Part shown: piece by piece, positions 11,859 to 20,462 of the stretch
Numbering within the stretch: the stretch's first letter is position 1
Layout: each line of letters starts with the position of its first letter
DNA from: Hyphomonas sp.
GTDB lineage: Bacteria; Pseudomonadota; Alphaproteobacteria; Caulobacterales; Hyphomonadaceae
Direction of reading: 5' to 3'
Assembly: GCA_020638455.1 (NCBI GenBank)
Contig: JACKIK010000002.1
Location: forward strand, 496,001-560,000
Length of the DNA stretch: 64,000 bases
Position numbers and translations under genes: made by a program
The notes under the pieces: generated by a model
The model's input: only the letters and a program-made list of their open reading frames with translations
Told to the model about the DNA's origin: nothing
Databases searched by the model: none

Positions 11859-12266
11859 ATGGCGATCACAGGCGGCTGCTATTGCGGCGAGATACGTTAC
11901 GAGGCAGAGGGCGACCCGATCATGAAAGGGGAGTGCCACTGCCGCGAGTGCCAGTACATCACCGGCGGCAACGCAAATGACTTCATGGCCATGCCCGAGC
12001 CCGGCTTCCGCTACACCAAGGGCCAGCCGAAACAGTTCACCCGCCCGGACCTCGACCACCCCGTCACCCGCGAATTCTGCCCGACCTGCGGCACGCACAT
12101 TCTCACCCGCGCGCCGTCATTGCCGGGCGCCGTGATCCTCAAGGTCGGCTCGCTCGACGACACGTCGCTCTTCGGCCAGCCGCAAGTGGTCATGCAGACC
12201 GCAGATGCGCCGAGTTTCCACCACATCCCGGACGGCATTCCGGCTTTCGAGCGGTGGCCCGGATGA
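11859..12266 (+). CDS. GFA (glutathione-dependent formaldehyde-activating-like) zinc protein
   Basis: 135-residue GFA/CENP-V-domain protein. Zinc-binding cysteines are visible as C7-x-C9, C26-x-C28-x-x-C31 and C74-x-x-C77 (GGCYCGEIRY, ECHCRECQ, FCPTCGTH). The family includes S-hydroxymethylglutathione synthase, but most members, including short ones like this, have unproven activity. GGAGG precedes the ATG. The stop overlaps the next gene start (ATGA), so the two are likely co-translated. Confidence 0.85.
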   Translation: MAITGGCYCGEIRYEAEGDPIMKGECHCRECQYITGGNANDFMAMPEPGFRYTKGQPKQFTRPDLDHPVTREFCPTCGTHILTRAPSLPGAVILKVGSLDDTSLFGQPQVVMQTADAPSFHHIPDGIPAFERWPG

Positions 12267-12685
12267 CGCGCGCAGCAATCGCGCTGGCGCTCATTGCGGC
12301 GGCCGGCCTGACCGCCTGCGAAGCCCTGAGGGACTACCACGCCAACAATCCCGACTGGGGCTCGAACGTACCGCCTTACGAGCGCATCCAGTTCGCTGGC
12401 GCGCATCCGACGCCGGACGAGCGCGCCCGCTGCGAAGCGGCCGGCGGCCGGATCGAGATGGGCGGCCTCATGGGCCACGAGCGGTGCGTCCAGACCTATG
12501 CCGACGCCGGTAAGGCCTGCACCGGCAGTTCCGATTGCCTCGGCCAGTGCATCCTCGACAGCTCCCACGGATCCGTCCCGATGGGCGGAGCGGCCACCGG
12601 CACCTGCCAGGTCACCGACTCCCCCTTCGGCTGCTACCAGACCGTCGAGGACGGCAAGGCCCAGCCGGAAAAATGCGTCGACTGA
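12263..12685 (+). CDS. Cys-rich putative lipoprotein, unknown function
   Basis: 140 residues. The ATG at 12263 overlaps the stop of the GFA gene and gives a classical lipoprotein signal (MTRAAIALALIAAAGLTAC) with lipobox Cys19; an alternative GTG lies at 12254. The mature part contains about nine further cysteines (for example CTGSSDCLGQCILD and FGCYQTVED), suggesting disulfides in the periplasm. I do not recognise the family. Pairing with the GFA gene by overlap is the only functional hint. Confidence 0.75.
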   Translation: MTRAAIALALIAAAGLTACEALRDYHANNPDWGSNVPPYERIQFAGAHPTPDERARCEAAGGRIEMGGLMGHERCVQTYADAGKACTGSSDCLGQCILDSSHGSVPMGGAATGTCQVTDSPFGCYQTVEDGKAQPEKCVD

Positions 12686-12692
12686 ACCGGGC

Positions 12693-13190
12693 CTAAAGCC
12701 GGTAAGTCTCTGCCACGGTCCACGAGGCGACATCGTCATGGGTTTCGACCGGCAGGGACGCGTTGATCCCGGCCAGCCCGCCGAACCGGACCGGCGCATC
12801 CAGCAGCGCCTCAATCTCCCGGTCCAGCCCATGCCCGTCCGGCGGCGCGCCATAACAAAGGCTGATATGGGGATCGAATTTCCGGCCGGGCCGGAAGCCC
12901 GGCAGCTGCTCCAGCTCGGCGCGGGCCGCCAGCAATGCCTTTGACGGCGCAAGGCGCACGAAAAGCGACATTGTGAAATGGTCCGTCCGGCCAATTTCCA
13001 CCGGCATCAGCGTCAGCCCTTCCAGGGCGTCCGCCACGCCCGCGACACCTTTGTCCGCACGCTCCAGCGTGCCCAGCGTCATGTGCGCCTGGAACACCGG
13101 CGCCCCCTGCGCCGCGGCCAGCCCCGCAATCACCGGGGAAAAGCGCGCAGCATCCTCCGTGCACGGAACGCACCAGTAGCTCACCACCAT
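12693..13190 (-). CDS. 2H phosphoesterase (cyclic phosphodiesterase / 2'-5' RNA ligase-like)
   Basis: 165-residue protein with the two His-x-Thr/Ser motifs of the 2H phosphoesterase superfamily: AHMTLG and PHISLCYG. Most like the plant/yeast-type cyclic phosphodiesterases acting on ADP-ribose 1'',2''-cyclic phosphate, but members also act on RNA 2',3'-cyclic ends, so the substrate is open. The start at 13190 (GTGATGG upstream) gives MVVSYWCVPC, a typical N-terminus; an upstream in-frame start at 13238 adds 16 residues. Convergent with the Cys-rich lipoprotein gene. Confidence 0.75.
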   Translation of the reverse strand: MVVSYWCVPCTEDAARFSPVIAGLAAAQGAPVFQAHMTLGTLERADKGVAGVADALEGLTLMPVEIGRTDHFTMSLFVRLAPSKALLAARAELEQLPGFRPGRKFDPHISLCYGAPPDGHGLDREIEALLDAPVRFGGLAGINASLPVETHDDVASWTVAETYRL

Positions 13191-13376
13191 CCGGCCATCA
13201 CCTTCTGCATTGTCCACCTCGCACCCCGACAAGCTCACAAGGGCGGGGATTCCGCAATGCCCGCGCAGGGCGCAACAGGCCGAAGCCCTCTTTGTCGCGT
13301 TGTCCGCAGTTCGCGTGCTGCCATATCACTCACACAGGCACCATCATCACCGCCCAGCACAGGAGCAGACCGAAAC

Positions 13377-13982
13377 ATGGCCCATCTGCCGGTTCAGACA
13401 AAGCCCGCCGTCCTCGCCCTCCTGCTCGCCGGTGTGCTGGCGGCCTGCGGAAGACCCGAACCGGCCGCGCCGGTTGCGAACCCAACACCCACGGAGCAGG
13501 AGATTGCTGGCGCGCGTGACGCGGCCAGCCAGCTCGGTTCGCGTTTGAAGGCCCGCCTGATGGCCGCCATGAGCGAAGGCGGCCCCATCGCCGCCATCGA
13601 AGTCTGCGCCGAGGAAGCCCCGCAGATTGCGCAACAGGTTTCCGAAGAGACCGGCTACAGGGTCGGCCGCACATCCCTTCGTGTCCGCAACCCCGCCAAT
13701 GCTCCGGACGCCTGGGAGCAGGAACAGCTCATGAGCTTCATGAAGGACCTGCAGGACGGTGCCGATCCCGCCGGGCTGGAAGCGGCCGAAATCGTGACGG
13801 ACGGCGGCCGCGAAGTCTTCCGCTGGGCACGCCCCATCATGCTGGAGGCGCCCTGCGCCACCTGTCACGGCCAGTCCGTCAGCCCCGAAATCCTCGCCGA
13901 AATCAAGGCCCGCTACCCGGACGACACCGCCACCGGCTTCGCCGTCGGAGACCTTCGCGGCATGTTCACCGTCAGCAAGTAA
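13377..13982 (+). CDS. DUF3365 (Tll0287-like) heme c lipoprotein
   Basis: 201 residues exported as a lipoprotein: hydrophobic signal followed by LLAGVLAAC with Cys near residue 22. The body matches the DUF3365 domain, a PAS-related periplasmic fold with one c-type heme; the heme site CATCH is in LEAPCATCHGQ near the C-terminus. AGGAG lies 11 bases upstream of the ATG. An electron-transfer or redox-sensing role is inferred from the heme. Convergent with the MaoC gene; no cytochrome partner adjacent. Confidence 0.82.
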   Translation: MAHLPVQTKPAVLALLLAGVLAACGRPEPAAPVANPTPTEQEIAGARDAASQLGSRLKARLMAAMSEGGPIAAIEVCAEEAPQIAQQVSEETGYRVGRTSLRVRNPANAPDAWEQEQLMSFMKDLQDGADPAGLEAAEIVTDGGREVFRWARPIMLEAPCATCHGQSVSPEILAEIKARYPDDTATGFAVGDLRGMFTVSK

Positions 13983-13999
13983 GTGGCTCGCGCGCCGCG

Positions 14000-14875
14000 T
14001 CAGGCGTAGCTGAACCCACCATTGTTGAGCACGACCCGCCCGTCGCCGCCGAGCGTCTGGAACACCGCCGTCCCGTCGCCGCCATCGCCGGTCCAGATAT
14101 TGATCGTCAGGGCCTCGCCCGGCAGCACGGGCGATGAGAACCGCCCCTCCATCGCCTTGAACCGGGCCGGGTCATTGCCGCAAAGCGCCGCGAGCAGCGC
14201 CCGCCCGGTAAAGCCATACGTGCACAGCCCGTGCAGGATCGGCTTCGGGAAGCCGCCCACATCTGAAAACTGCTGGTCCGAATGCAGCGGGTTGCGGTCG
14301 CCGCTCAGCCGGTAGAGCAGGGCTTGGTCTTCCCGCGTCTGGTAGGTGACGGACTGGTCCGGCGCCCGGTCCGGCGCGACGTTTGTCTTGTCCGATGGTC
14401 CCCGGTCGCCGCCGAAGCCGCCTTCACCGACAATGAAGACAGATGACGTCAGCTCGAACAGCGGCTTGCCGTCTGCCGCAAGTGTCGCCTCCGCTTTCGT
14501 GGCAACGACCGCGCCCTTGCCCTTGTCGTAGATGCCGGTGATCTCGTCGACCATCGTGATCTCGCCCTTGACCGGGATCGGCCTGTGCAGGCGGATACCC
14601 TGTTCGCCGTGCACCAGCATTCGCGGATCGTAGGTGCCGGCATTCGACATGGCGCTCTTGCCGCCCTGCGCGTTGAACCCGGCCAGCACGCAGAATGTCG
14701 GCAGCACTTTCTGGTCGACGCCCATCGTATTCTCGGTCGTGAATTCCAGTTCGGACCCGACCGGATCGGCCACCCCGCACCCGACACCCAGTGCATACAG
14801 CAGCGCATCCTTCGACTCCCACGCCCATGTGCGCGGCGTCCCTTTCGATCCAACAGCTCCCGGATTGATCGGCAT
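14000..14875 (-). CDS. MaoC-family (R)-specific enoyl-CoA hydratase
   Basis: Double hot-dog hydratase of 291 residues, hydrating trans-2-enoyl-CoA. The N-terminal half is the degenerate hot dog; the C-terminal half carries the hydratase-2 motif YRLSGDRNPLHSD followed by GFPKPILHGLCTYG, giving the catalytic Asp and His. GGGAGGG 8-14 bases upstream of the ATG at 14875 supports that start over one at 14941. Resembles bacterial homologues of the peroxisomal hydratase domain. It is convergent with the heme lipoprotein gene. Confidence 0.9.
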   Translation of the reverse strand: MPINPGAVGSKGTPRTWAWESKDALLYALGVGCGVADPVGSELEFTTENTMGVDQKVLPTFCVLAGFNAQGGKSAMSNAGTYDPRMLVHGEQGIRLHRPIPVKGEITMVDEITGIYDKGKGAVVATKAEATLAADGKPLFELTSSVFIVGEGGFGGDRGPSDKTNVAPDRAPDQSVTYQTREDQALLYRLSGDRNPLHSDQQFSDVGGFPKPILHGLCTYGFTGRALLAALCGNDPARFKAMEGRFSSPVLPGEALTINIWTGDGGDGTAVFQTLGGDGRVVLNNGGFSYA

Positions 14876-15010
14876 GATGCAGGCCCTCCCATCTTCCTGT
14901 TTGTTTCGCGCCATTAAGCACGCGGTCTCCGGCATCGGCAATGCTGCCCATCGCGGATTTGCGGAAAGCGCCGCGCTGGCCTATCCGGGCAGGGAGCGAG
15001 CACACCGGTC

Positions 15011-15469
15011 ATGAACGACGACGCGATCTTCCACGCCATCCGCGCACGCCTCGCTGCCGCAGGCATCGCCGGCGAATGGGCGACACCGGACCGGCCCGGC
15101 TACCTCGCAGCCGGGAAGGGGGCCTACATCGTCCTCATCCGCCTCGATCAGGCGATCGAGGTCGATGCCGCGCCGCTGGGCGGAAACACCCTGCCGGCCG
15201 GAACCTATCTCTACGCCGGCAGCGCCTGGGGCCCCGGCGGCATCGCGGCGCGCATCAAACGCCACTTCCGGCCGGACAAGAAACTCCACTGGCATGTCGA
15301 CCGCCTGACCGTGCAGGCCTGTGCGCTCGCCGCCATCGCCGTTCCCGACGGCAATGAATGCGACCTGGTCCGGCGCCTGCTTGCAATGGAAGGCATACGT
15401 ACCGCCCTCGACGGCTTCGGCAGCACGGACTGCCGCACCTGCCGCAGCCACCTGCTGTCACTCGGCTAA
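15011..15469 (+). CDS. GIY-YIG nuclease-like DUF123 protein
   Basis: 152-residue protein with the DUF123 form of the GIY-YIG fold: the GIY strand appears as GAYIVLI and the YIG strand as GTYLYAGSAWGPGG, followed by RIKRHFRPDKKLHWHVD. A Cys-containing C-terminus (STDCRTCRSHL) is usual in this family. A nuclease or nucleic-acid-binding role is inferred from the fold. Stand-alone, divergent from the MaoC gene. Confidence 0.82.
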   Translation: MNDDAIFHAIRARLAAAGIAGEWATPDRPGYLAAGKGAYIVLIRLDQAIEVDAAPLGGNTLPAGTYLYAGSAWGPGGIAARIKRHFRPDKKLHWHVDRLTVQACALAAIAVPDGNECDLVRRLLAMEGIRTALDGFGSTDCRTCRSHLLSLG

Positions 15470-15556
15470 CGCCGAACCAAACATCGGGCGCGACCGCCTT
15501 GCGCGCGTCATCGCCCACATGCAGGATCGCAAAAACAGCATCCTTGGGAGGAACAC

Positions 15557-16852
15557 ATGGCCGACCTTCTGGCATTGTCGAGTGCAGTCATCGATGAGGG
15601 CCAGCCGCTAGAGAAAAGCGGCCCGCTCAACCGCATCACGCACGAGCTCTCCGAGATCGGCCCCCGCCTCGCCATGGTCGAGGCATTCTCGCACTGCATC
15701 GTGTTCGACACCGATGACGGCCTCGTCGCGTTCGACACATCCAACGAATATGGCGGCGCCAAGTGCGTCAACCAGATTCGGCGCTGGCGCAGCGATCCGT
15801 TCAACACAATCGTCTACACGCACGGCCATATCGACCATGTCGGCGGCTGCGGCGCATTCATGGCGGAGGCAGAGGATGCGGGCCGTCCGGGCCCGCGCGT
15901 CGTCGGCCACGAGAACGTGCCAAAGCGCTTCGAGCGCTACAATCTCACCAACGGCTACAACGTGGTGATCAACGAACGCCAGTTCGGACAGTTCAAGGGA
16001 CGCGGCTATGACCTTGCGGGCCATGCACAGTTCCTTCCCGTCACCACGCCCGCACCATCCACCACGTATCGCGACACGCTCAATTTTTCCGTCGGCGGTC
16101 TCGATTTCGAACTGCGCCACGCCAAGGGTGAGACGGACGACCATACCTGGGCCTGGATCCCCGAGCACAAGGCGATCTGCGCCGGTGATTTCTTCATCTG
16201 GGCCTTCCCGAATGCCGGCAATCCTCAGAAGGCGCAGCGCTACCCGCGCGAATGGGCTGTCGCGCTCCGTGAGATGGCGGGCATGGGTGCTGAACTCTTC
16301 CTGCCAGCTCACGGCCTTCCGATCGGCGGGCGCGAGCGTATTGCCCGCGTGCTCAACGAAGTCGCCGGTTCACTGGAATACATCGTCACCGAGACCCTCA
16401 AGCTGATGAATGAGGGCGCAAGGCTCAACGACATTCTGCACAGCGTGAAGACAGACCCCGACCTGCTGGAGAAGCCTTATCTGCGTCCGGTCTACGATGA
16501 GCCGGAATTCATTGTGCAGAACATCTGGCGCCTCTATGGCGGCTGGTATGACGGCAACCCCGCGCACCTCAAGCCTGCGCGGGAGGTCGCCCTCGCGTCT
16601 GAAGTCGCGGAGCTGGCCGGCGGACCCGTGAAGCTCGCCGAGCGGGCGCTTGCGCTGGCAGACGTGGACGAGAGGCTGGCCTGCCATCTCGCCGAGTTTG
16701 CCGCGCTCGCCGCGCCCGCTGATCCGGCCGTTCATGCCCTGCGGGCCGAAGTCTTCCAGATCCGCCGCAACGGCGAGACATCCCTCATGGCCAAGGGCGT
16801 GTTCGGCCAGGCGGCAAACGAATCACGCAAGAAGGCCGGAGAAGACGTCTGA
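15557..16852 (+). CDS. metallo-beta-lactamase fold hydrolase, alkyl-sulfatase-like
   Basis: 431 residues. The dinuclear metal motif is THGHIDHVGG, and an alkyl-sulfatase dimerisation-like helical region follows the catalytic domain (YGGWYDGNPAHLKPA, ELAGGPVKLAERALALAD). Family members hydrolyse alkyl sulfates or related esters, some having linear primary-alkylsulfatase activity. No signal peptide, so a cytoplasmic location is likely. GGAGG lies 6 bases upstream of the ATG. Substrate is inferred only at family level. Confidence 0.88.
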   Translation: MADLLALSSAVIDEGQPLEKSGPLNRITHELSEIGPRLAMVEAFSHCIVFDTDDGLVAFDTSNEYGGAKCVNQIRRWRSDPFNTIVYTHGHIDHVGGCGAFMAEAEDAGRPGPRVVGHENVPKRFERYNLTNGYNVVINERQFGQFKGRGYDLAGHAQFLPVTTPAPSTTYRDTLNFSVGGLDFELRHAKGETDDHTWAWIPEHKAICAGDFFIWAFPNAGNPQKAQRYPREWAVALREMAGMGAELFLPAHGLPIGGRERIARVLNEVAGSLEYIVTETLKLMNEGARLNDILHSVKTDPDLLEKPYLRPVYDEPEFIVQNIWRLYGGWYDGNPAHLKPAREVALASEVAELAGGPVKLAERALALADVDERLACHLAEFAALAAPADPAVHALRAEVFQIRRNGETSLMAKGVFGQAANESRKKAGEDV

Positions 16853-16865
16853 GCCCTGATGCAGC

Positions 16866-18032
16866 CTAAACCGGCAGCAGGTGCGCCTCGGCCTCGTCGC
16901 GGTGCTTCTTCAGGTACTTCATGAAGGGCGTGCCGCCGGTGCCGACATCCGGGTCGTTACCCGCGCTCTGGCTGGCCTGCTTGTTGATGTAGCTCGCCGC
17001 GTACTCAAGATGCCGCGTCCGGAAACGCGCCAGCTTCGAGACATTCTCATTGTACAGCGTCTTCAGCCCCGCATCGCCAGAGGCTTCCACGAAGGCGCGC
17101 ACATGGCTTGCCGCGCGGACGTCCTCGATCAGGCGGCGGTGGGCCGGCGGGCGATAGGCGTGCAGTTCGTCGAGGAAGGTCCGCAGCGGGTCCGCGGCGT
17201 GGCCGACGCTCAGCAGCGCGTCCATGGCCGGCACGATGGAGGATTGCGAACCCGTCTGCCCACGGAAGGCCTGCGGCGCACCGCCGGTCTCTTCCACGCC
17301 CTCATAGACCAGGCCGCCACCCAGCGCCGGATTGTCCTTCCAGCCATGGATCCACGGCCGCACCCTATGGAAATAGCAATACGGGTCGCAGCGCTCCGGC
17401 ATACGGTCGAAGATCGCGTTCACATCGTCCCACGCCTTCGACATGACGGAAAGGCAGCGCGCCACTTCCTTCGTGTCGCCCGCATCCGCCGCAGGGATCA
17501 GCTTCAGCGCCTCATCCAGCAATTCGCCCGCGCGCGCCTCGATGGCCACATGCACGAGGATGAACCAGGCCTCGTCCATGCCGCCGTCGAAATGCTGGAT
17601 CACCTGCACGTTCGACAGGTCAATCGGCCCGTCCTGGTCGATCAGGCGCCAGTTTTCCAGCGTGTAGGAGGAGTAGGGAAGCAGCGGCGGCTGACCGAGG
17701 CTCTTGCTCAGCTGCCAGATCGGTACGGCGAGGCAGGCGGGCAGGGCCTTCGGCGCGGCCGGCTCGCCCCACACATAGGTCTGCACCATGAAGGAGTAAT
17801 GCAGCATCGCGATCCGCTGTTCGGCCTCGCTCGCCCCGGCGCAGAAATCCGCAAGGTCGATCACCGGCAACCGCTCCAGCAGCGCCCGCACGCGGCCCGT
17901 GCAGATCAGCTTCGGAATGTCCAGCGCCATCTGGCGGGCCGGCTCCAGGAACGAGGGCAGTTTCACCCCGTCCGGATCGAACCCCGCAAGAAATCCCCGT
18001 TCACGGCTCAGGCCATAATCGGAAAGTTTCAT
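16866..18032 (-). CDS. indoleamine 2,3-dioxygenase family protein
   Basis: Heme dioxygenase of the IDO family (388 residues), expected to open the indole ring of tryptophan or related indoles to N-formylkynurenine-type products. Family features are the helical region with SYTLENWRLIDQDGPIDLSN, the GGTPFMKYLKKH C-terminus, FRGQTGSQSSIVPAMD, and the proximal heme ligand His341 in RTRHLEYAASYI. GGAGGAG 6-12 bases upstream of the ATG at 18032 fixes the start. No kynureninase or formamidase is adjacent, so pathway context is missing. Divergent from guaB across 165 bases containing an inverted repeat. Confidence 0.87.
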   Translation of the reverse strand: MKLSDYGLSRERGFLAGFDPDGVKLPSFLEPARQMALDIPKLICTGRVRALLERLPVIDLADFCAGASEAEQRIAMLHYSFMVQTYVWGEPAAPKALPACLAVPIWQLSKSLGQPPLLPYSSYTLENWRLIDQDGPIDLSNVQVIQHFDGGMDEAWFILVHVAIEARAGELLDEALKLIPAADAGDTKEVARCLSVMSKAWDDVNAIFDRMPERCDPYCYFHRVRPWIHGWKDNPALGGGLVYEGVEETGGAPQAFRGQTGSQSSIVPAMDALLSVGHAADPLRTFLDELHAYRPPAHRRLIEDVRAASHVRAFVEASGDAGLKTLYNENVSKLARFRTRHLEYAASYINKQASQSAGNDPDVGTGGTPFMKYLKKHRDEAEAHLLPV

Positions 18033-18069
18033 CCTCTGCTCCTCCCAGGGCAATTGATTTCATTTGTAA

Positions 18070-18084
18070 CTAACGTCGGGTTAG
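18070..18084. promoter_or_regulatory. inverted repeat between the IDO gene and guaB
   Basis: Perfect inverted repeat CTAAC-N5-GTTAG, 38 bases upstream of the indoleamine dioxygenase start in the divergent intergenic region. It is placed where a repressor or activator of that gene could bind. Only symmetry and position support it. Confidence 0.35.
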
Positions 18085-18197
18085 CAGGGGATGCAGGCCC
18101 TGTCATCGGGGGAAATCGACGAGCTCAGGGGAAAATGCAGCGGGGGCTTCACAAGCCCGCACGACTCCTTTATTGCGCCGAAAAGGGAGCTCCCCAC

Positions 18198-19655
18198 ATG
18201 AAAATCCGACAAGCGATCACCTTTGACGACGTGCTTCTCCAGCCCGGCGCAAGCGAGGTCTTACCCGCCGACGTCCTCGTCTCGACCTTCCTCACCAAGG
18301 CCATCCCGCTCAACATTCCTCTGATTTCAGCCGCCATGGACACGGTCACCGAGGCACGCCTCGCCATCGCCATGGCCCAGGCCGGCGGCATCGGCGTAAT
18401 CCACCGCAACCTCTCCATCGAAGAGCAGGCCGGCGAAGTCGCCATGGTCAAGAAATACGAAAGCGGCGTCGTGATGAACCCCGTCACGATCGCCCCCACC
18501 GCCACGCTGGGCGAGCTGCGCGAGCTGAAGCAGCGCACCGGCTTCTCCGGCATTCCCGTCGTCGAGAAGACCGGCAAGGTCGTCGGGATCATCACCAATC
18601 GCGACACCCGCTTTGCCGAGGACATGAACGAGAAGGTCGCGAACCTGATGACGAAGGACGTTGTCACGGTCGAGATGGAAACGCCGCTGCCGGAAGCCCG
18701 CCGCCTGTTGCACAAGCACCGCATCGAACGCCTCGTCATCGTCGACAAGGATGGCAAGTGCCTCGGCCTGCTCACCGTCAAGGACATGGACAAGGCCGCC
18801 GTCAACCCGAATGCCGCCAAGGATGCTGCCGGCCGTCTCCGCGTCGCCGCTGCCTCCACCGTCGGCGATGCCGGCTTCGAACGCACCGCCGCGCTGGTCG
18901 AGGCCGGCGCCGATGCCGTCGTGATCGACACGGCCCACGGCCATTCCAAGTCCGTTGCAGATGCCGTGACCCGCGCCAAGAAGCTGTCCAACTCGGTCCA
19001 GATCATCGCCGGCAACGTCGCCACCGCCGAAGCCACGAAAGCCCTCATTGATGCCGGTGCGGACGCCGTGAAAGTCGGCATCGGACCCGGCTCGATCTGC
19101 ACCACGCGCATCGTCGCCGGCGTCGGCGTGCCGCAGCTCACCGCCATCGAGGCCTGCGCCAATGCCGCCCAGAAGACCGGCACACCGGTCATCGCCGACG
19201 GCGGCATCAAGTTCTCGGGCGACTTCGCCAAGGCCCTCGCGGCCGGTGCGGCGACCGCCATGATGGGCTCCATGTTCGCCGGCACAGAAGAAGCGCCCGG
19301 CGAGGTGTTCCTCTACCAGGGCCGGTCCTACAAGGCCTATCGCGGCATGGGCAGCCTCGGCGCCATGGCCCGCGGCTCGGCTGACCGCTACTTCCAGAAA
19401 GACGCCGCCGCCGAGAAACTCGTGCCGGAAGGCATCGAAGGGCAGGTGCCGTTCAAGGGCCCGGTCGGCCCGATCATCCACCAGATGGTCGGCGGCCTCC
19501 GCGCCGCGATGGGCTATGTTGGTGCAAAGACGATCGAGGACCTGCACGCCAAGGCCGAATTCGTCCAGATCACCGGTGCCGGCCTGCAGGAAAGCCACGT
19601 CCACGACGTCCAGATGACCCGCGAAGCGCCGAACTATTCCCTGAGCCGGGGGTAG
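18198..19655 (+). CDS. guaB: inosine-5'-monophosphate dehydrogenase
   Basis: Oxidises IMP to XMP with NAD+, the committed step of guanine nucleotide synthesis. 485 residues: TIM barrel with two CBS domains inserted at about residues 95-210, catalytic Cys301 in GPGSICTTRIVAGVG, IMP-binding IADGGIKFSGD and the mobile flap YRGMGSLGAM. The ATG at 18198 gives MKIRQAITFDDVLLQP, the normal N-terminus; a much longer in-frame reading upstream is antisense to the dioxygenase and is rejected. AAGGGAG precedes the start. guaA, the next enzyme, lies 4.6 kb downstream. Confidence 0.98.
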   Translation: MKIRQAITFDDVLLQPGASEVLPADVLVSTFLTKAIPLNIPLISAAMDTVTEARLAIAMAQAGGIGVIHRNLSIEEQAGEVAMVKKYESGVVMNPVTIAPTATLGELRELKQRTGFSGIPVVEKTGKVVGIITNRDTRFAEDMNEKVANLMTKDVVTVEMETPLPEARRLLHKHRIERLVIVDKDGKCLGLLTVKDMDKAAVNPNAAKDAAGRLRVAAASTVGDAGFERTAALVEAGADAVVIDTAHGHSKSVADAVTRAKKLSNSVQIIAGNVATAEATKALIDAGADAVKVGIGPGSICTTRIVAGVGVPQLTAIEACANAAQKTGTPVIADGGIKFSGDFAKALAAGAATAMMGSMFAGTEEAPGEVFLYQGRSYKAYRGMGSLGAMARGSADRYFQKDAAAEKLVPEGIEGQVPFKGPVGPIIHQMVGGLRAAMGYVGAKTIEDLHAKAEFVQITGAGLQESHVHDVQMTREAPNYSLSRG

Positions 19656-19675
19656 GCACCCGAGCCTCCGCCCAA

Positions 19676-19691
19676 CCCGGCGAAAGCCGGG
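19676..19691. repeat. CCCGGC-GAAA-GCCGGG hairpin, possible dispersed intergenic repeat
   Basis: A 6-bp perfect stem with a GAAA tetraloop, 20 bases after the guaB stop and followed by GATCCAGC. The same wording (GGCGAAAGCCGGGATCCAG) occurs as an intergenic palindrome in many alphaproteobacterial genomes, which is recalled knowledge. A 12-bp palindrome GACGCCGGCGTC lies further on at 19727-19738. Neither has a T-run, so a factor-independent terminator is not clear. Confidence 0.5.
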
Positions 19692-19842
19692 ATCCAGCAC
19701 TTCACGTCGCGCACATTAAGGTACCGGACGCCGGCGTCTGCCGGGGAGAGCGCTGGTCCGAAATATCGCCAGGGTGTCCACCCACCTGACCCGATCTCCA
19801 CCTTTCCTGCGCCTCTAGGGACAGCAGGAAAGGACCACCGGC

Positions 19843-20397
19843 ATGAAGCTGCAATACGATCGCGGCGCCTTCGGCGGCACGCTCAGCGTCGAAATCCTGG
19901 ACGACCGCCTGCGCGTCGGCACAAGGGAAATCCGCTTCGACGACATTGAATTGCTTCGATACTTCTCAACCGAAAGCCCCCAGCGCACCGACTATGGCCT
20001 GCTGATCTCCGGCAAGGGCGTGAAACTGGAAATCAACTACATCAGCCAGCGCCTCGGCGGTCCGGACCCGCTGCGCGAAGAGGCCTTCAACCGCGTCGCC
20101 TCCGAAGCCCTTGCCGCCATCGGCCGCGCGCGCCCCGAACTGGAAGTCCGGTCCGGCCGCAGCCCGCTGGCCGCGACGCTGATCTTCCTCTGCTTCGCCA
20201 TTCCCGCCGTGCTCGGCTTTGCGATGGCGTTCGCCCTCGGCGGCGAATCCGGCACCACGCAGTTCGTCCTCGTTGCGCTCTGCATCGGTCTTGCCTCCCT
20301 CGTCATGGCATGGAGCGCCCGGCCCTGGCAGAAGGGCAGTTCCATTCCCGCGACCGATCTCGCGGCCCTGTTCGCCGCCGACGGCGCCACAGGCTGA
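19843..20397 (+). CDS. hypothetical membrane protein
   Basis: 184 residues, family not recognised. The first 100 residues are soluble and beta-rich (LSVEILDDRLRVGTREIRFDDIELL, split here by charged turns) and resemble a small PH-like or band-type domain only loosely. Two transmembrane helices follow (LIFLCFAIPAVLGFAMAFAL and TQFVLVALCIGLASLVMAW), then a short cytoplasmic tail. AAGGA lies upstream of the ATG. It is co-directional with guaB and with the following unknown gene. Confidence 0.65.
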   Translation: MKLQYDRGAFGGTLSVEILDDRLRVGTREIRFDDIELLRYFSTESPQRTDYGLLISGKGVKLEINYISQRLGGPDPLREEAFNRVASEALAAIGRARPELEVRSGRSPLAATLIFLCFAIPAVLGFAMAFALGGESGTTQFVLVALCIGLASLVMAWSARPWQKGSSIPATDLAALFAADGATG

Positions 20398-20462
20398 GCC
20401 GACGCGGGCCTGCCTATCCCCATCCAATCCGACCGGTTTCGCGCGGCCGTATCTTTCCGCGC

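Noticed and set aside
16881..19655. Very long plus-strand frame that reads into guaB
   Set aside because: Its first 1.3 kb is antisense to the indoleamine dioxygenase gene, which has a good ribosome site and family motifs; guaB has its own normal start at 18198.
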